From CAZOJJ01 sp964580105 (GTDB lineage Bacteria; Bacteroidota; Rhodothermia; Rhodothermales; Rubricoccaceae): a stretch of DNA of 24,296 bases. The notes under the pieces are model-generated. The model saw only the letters and a program-made list of their open reading frames with translations. It was not told the DNA's origin and did no database searches. A program made the position numbers and the translations under genes. The stretch is from NCBI GenBank assembly GCA_964580105.1, contig CAZOJJ010000045.1, forward strand, positions 1 through 24,296. The letters run 5' to 3'. Below, one piece after another: positions 23,309 to 24,296 of the stretch (positions are counted from its first letter, which is position 1; each line of letters begins with the position of its first letter).

Positions 23309-23734
23309 GCGGGCTCAGTCGTGGTCGCCCTGGGTGCCGTTGATCGATCCGCTCGACGAGGCCGGCCGGCAGGAGGCCCACGAGGACGATGTCAGGCACG
23401 GCGACGCAGAAGCGCTGAGGGCGGGAGGATGCGGCCCAACCGGGCGCCGCCATCCTCTCCGCCGGCGGGGCCGTGCCCGCCTCGGGCGCGATGCCGAGGC
23501 GGACGCCTCAGCGGCCTTTCCCCGCCGGCCGCGCCCGCCGTTGGAACGCGGGCAGTCGTCCTTGCCGACGAGGAGGCTGAATACGAGGTGGAACGACTGC
23601 GCCTCACCCGCCGCACGTGGCACGGCGGATGGGCGAGGAAGTGTAGGCGAGGAGGGACATACGGGGCAAGGCGGTAGAGCATACGGCCGGAGCCGAAGTG
23701 CGGGTTAGCGCGCTCCCTTGAGGCTCTACCGCTG
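23309..23734. other. 426-bp stretch without a credible gene
   Basis: There are open frames on both strands, but they are Arg/Ala/Pro/Ser-rich in the pattern of shadow translations. A piece on the minus strand reads VPDIVLVGLLPAGLVERI (about 23350-23400) and looks like a protein tail, but it has no start and runs into the sugar dehydrogenase gene. Two inverted repeats lie inside: CCGCCTCGG / CCGAGGCGG (23477-23485 / 23494-23502) and GCGGTAGAGC / GCTCTACCGC (23671-23680 / 23723-23732). It may be decayed sequence. Confidence 0.6.
23477..23502. terminator. Inverted repeat, possible terminator hairpin
   Basis: CCGCCTCGG and CCGAGGCGG form a perfect 9-bp stem around an 8-base loop. It lies about 170 bp after the dehydrogenase stop and has no T tract, so a terminator role is only possible. 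Confidence 0.35.
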
Positions 23735-23743
23735 TCAGCGGTA
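23727..23743. terminator. Hairpin over the toxin stop codon
   Basis: TACCGCT, GTC, AGCGGTA: a perfect 7-bp stem with a 3-base loop that spans the stop codon of the RelE/ParE gene. Its left arm overlaps one arm of a longer-range 10-bp inverted repeat (23671-23680 with 23723-23732), so two alternative foldings exist. It may end the TA transcript or stabilise its 3' end. Confidence 0.4.
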
Positions 23744-23992
23744 CACGTCGCGCCGGTGCCCCACCTTCACCACCTCCACCACGAGCGCGTCGTCCTCGAC
23801 CGTGTACACGATCCGGTACTCCCCCTGGCGCACGCGGTACGCCTCTCGCCCCGACAGCTTGGTGCACCCCGGCGGGCGCGGGTCCTCGGCCAGCGCGGCG
23901 ATCTGCTCGACTACCCGCTCCCGGTCCTGCTTTCGGGTGATCGCTCGGATCTCCTTCGCCGCGCTCCGCTTGACCTCGATCCGGTACGGCAT
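23735..23992 (-). CDS. RelE/ParE-family toxin
   Basis: This 85-aa basic protein has the RelE/ParE fold order: YRIEVKRSAAKEIRAI helix pair, AALAEDPRPPGCTKLSG, then the strand YRVRQGEYRIVYTVED and a C-terminal VVKVGHRRDVYR. The fold is shared by ribosome-dependent mRNA nucleases (RelE) and gyrase inhibitors (ParE). The YRVRQGEYRIVY and HRRDVY segments fit the RelE side better, but the target is not proven. The gene follows the antitoxin with a one-base TGATG overlap, giving coupled expression. The two are a classic type II module. Confidence 0.92.
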   Translation of the reverse strand: MPYRIEVKRSAAKEIRAITRKQDRERVVEQIAALAEDPRPPGCTKLSGREAYRVRQGEYRIVYTVEDDALVVEVVKVGHRRDVYR

Positions 23993-24228
23993 CAGAGCAC
24001 GCCGTCTCGCCTCAGCTCTTGGACGAAGGCCTCGAACGAGATCGTGGGCTCAGCGGCGCGCCCCTCGATGGCCGCGAGGTCCTCGGCATCCTCGGCGAGG
24101 AGGACGCGAACGGCCTCGTCGACGACGTCGGAGAGGGAGCGCTCGGTGGCGGCGGCCTTGAGCCGGAGGGCCTTGTGGAGGGCGGGGTCGAAGTAGACCG
24201 TGGCGCGCTTGGACTTGGTCGCGGGCAT
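23992..24228 (-). CDS. Ribbon-helix-helix antitoxin
   Basis: This 78-aa protein has the ribbon-helix-helix (CopG/MetJ-type) DNA-binding domain at 8-45: the strand KRATVYFDPALHKALRLKAA, cited by its core RATVYFDPALH, then helices ATERSLSDVVDEAVRVLL. The acidic tail (EDAEDLAAIEGRAAEPTISFEAFVQEL) is the part expected to wrap the toxin. It is the first gene of the pair and should repress its own promoter, since a matching palindrome lies 10-25 bp upstream of the ATG. Confidence 0.9.
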   Translation of the reverse strand: MPATKSKRATVYFDPALHKALRLKAAATERSLSDVVDEAVRVLLAEDAEDLAAIEGRAAEPTISFEAFVQELRRDGVL

Positions 24229-24238
24229 GGCGTTGGGG

Positions 24239-24260
24239 TAGCGTCTTGACGCTATGACGC
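24239..24260. promoter_or_regulatory. Operator of the toxin-antitoxin operon
   Basis: TAGCGTC, TT, GACGCTA (24239-24254) is a perfect 7-bp inverted repeat just upstream of the antitoxin ATG at 24228. A third half-site, TGACGC (24255-24260), follows directly, so the core GCGTC occurs three times in 22 bases. Ribbon-helix-helix dimers bind such short repeated sites in tandem, so this is the expected autorepression operator. Confidence 0.7.
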
Positions 24261-24296
24261 CGTGCCGGCCGCTTGGTTTCGGGGGAGCGTGCTAAC

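Noticed and set aside
23660..23730. Possible tRNA because of the D-arm-like word GGTAGAGCA
   Set aside because: No matching GCTC D-stem arm upstream, no GGTTCGA T-arm and no acceptor pairing can be found around it.

Overview
The window is about 24.3 kb of very GC-rich bacterial DNA with one 100-base run of N (16186-16285), so it comes from a scaffolded draft assembly. Three secreted proteins end in type IX secretion (T9SS) sorting domains; two have the YPNPFNP motif and one has TPNP. There is no consistent Shine-Dalgarno sequence in front of genes, and several genes carry a Bacteroidota-like TAnnTTTG-type promoter element. Together with the GC content this suggests the Rhodothermia branch of the Bacteroidota/Rhodothermota, close to Rubricoccaceae. 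The taxonomy is inference from these traits, not from a database search.

Layout. (a) 1-68 is a 17-bp tandem repeat, followed by a promoter and a secreted NxxGxxAF-repeat protein (178-2034) with a T9SS tail. (b) 2067-2718 holds a terminator hairpin and an OmpA-type lipoprotein on the minus strand. (c) 2958-5605 is a stress and ion-homeostasis pair: a double-Usp protein and a CPA2 antiporter fused to an EIIA-like domain. (d) 5647-6474 is a VanX-type D-Ala-D-Ala dipeptidase lipoprotein. (e) 6450-7001 holds two small minus-strand unknowns. (f) 7202-8499 is a DinB-fold protein translationally coupled to a PAP2 phosphatase. (g) 8496-12865 holds two minus-strand outer-membrane proteins, one a large fusion of gluzincin peptidase, beta-propeller and barrel. 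(h) 12913-13010 is a purine-rich tandem repeat. (i) 13040-15371 is an ABC-2 exporter, ATPase then permease. (j) 15542-16129 is a lipoprotein, followed by an assembly gap flanked by two different minisatellites. (k) 16493-17144 is a two-gene minus-strand unit made of an unknown 98-aa protein and a protein that is almost only a signal peptide plus a T9SS sorting domain. (l) 17291-17572 is a DUF4290-like protein. (m) 17588-19413 holds ruvC, yebC and an OsmC-family peroxidase. (n) 19518-19920 is a broken CBS-domain gene. (o) 19994-23308 is a large secreted PQQ-type sugar dehydrogenase with PKD, discoidin-like and T9SS modules. (p) 23309-23734 has no credible gene. (q) 23735-24254 is a RelE/ParE-RHH toxin-antitoxin operon with a palindromic operator.

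Most genes serve the cell envelope or secretion: T9SS cargo, lipoproteins, outer-membrane barrels, an exporter, a PAP2 phosphatase and a D,D-dipeptidase. DNA repair (ruvC with yebC), oxidative stress (OsmC) and the TA module are separate small units. I see no phage, insertion sequence, CRISPR array, rRNA or tRNA. I do not see a convincing new multi-gene defence system. The most unusual items are the stand-alone T9SS sorting domain, the gap-flanking minisatellites, the shared promoter motif, the gluzincin-propeller-barrel fusion and the decayed CBS gene.
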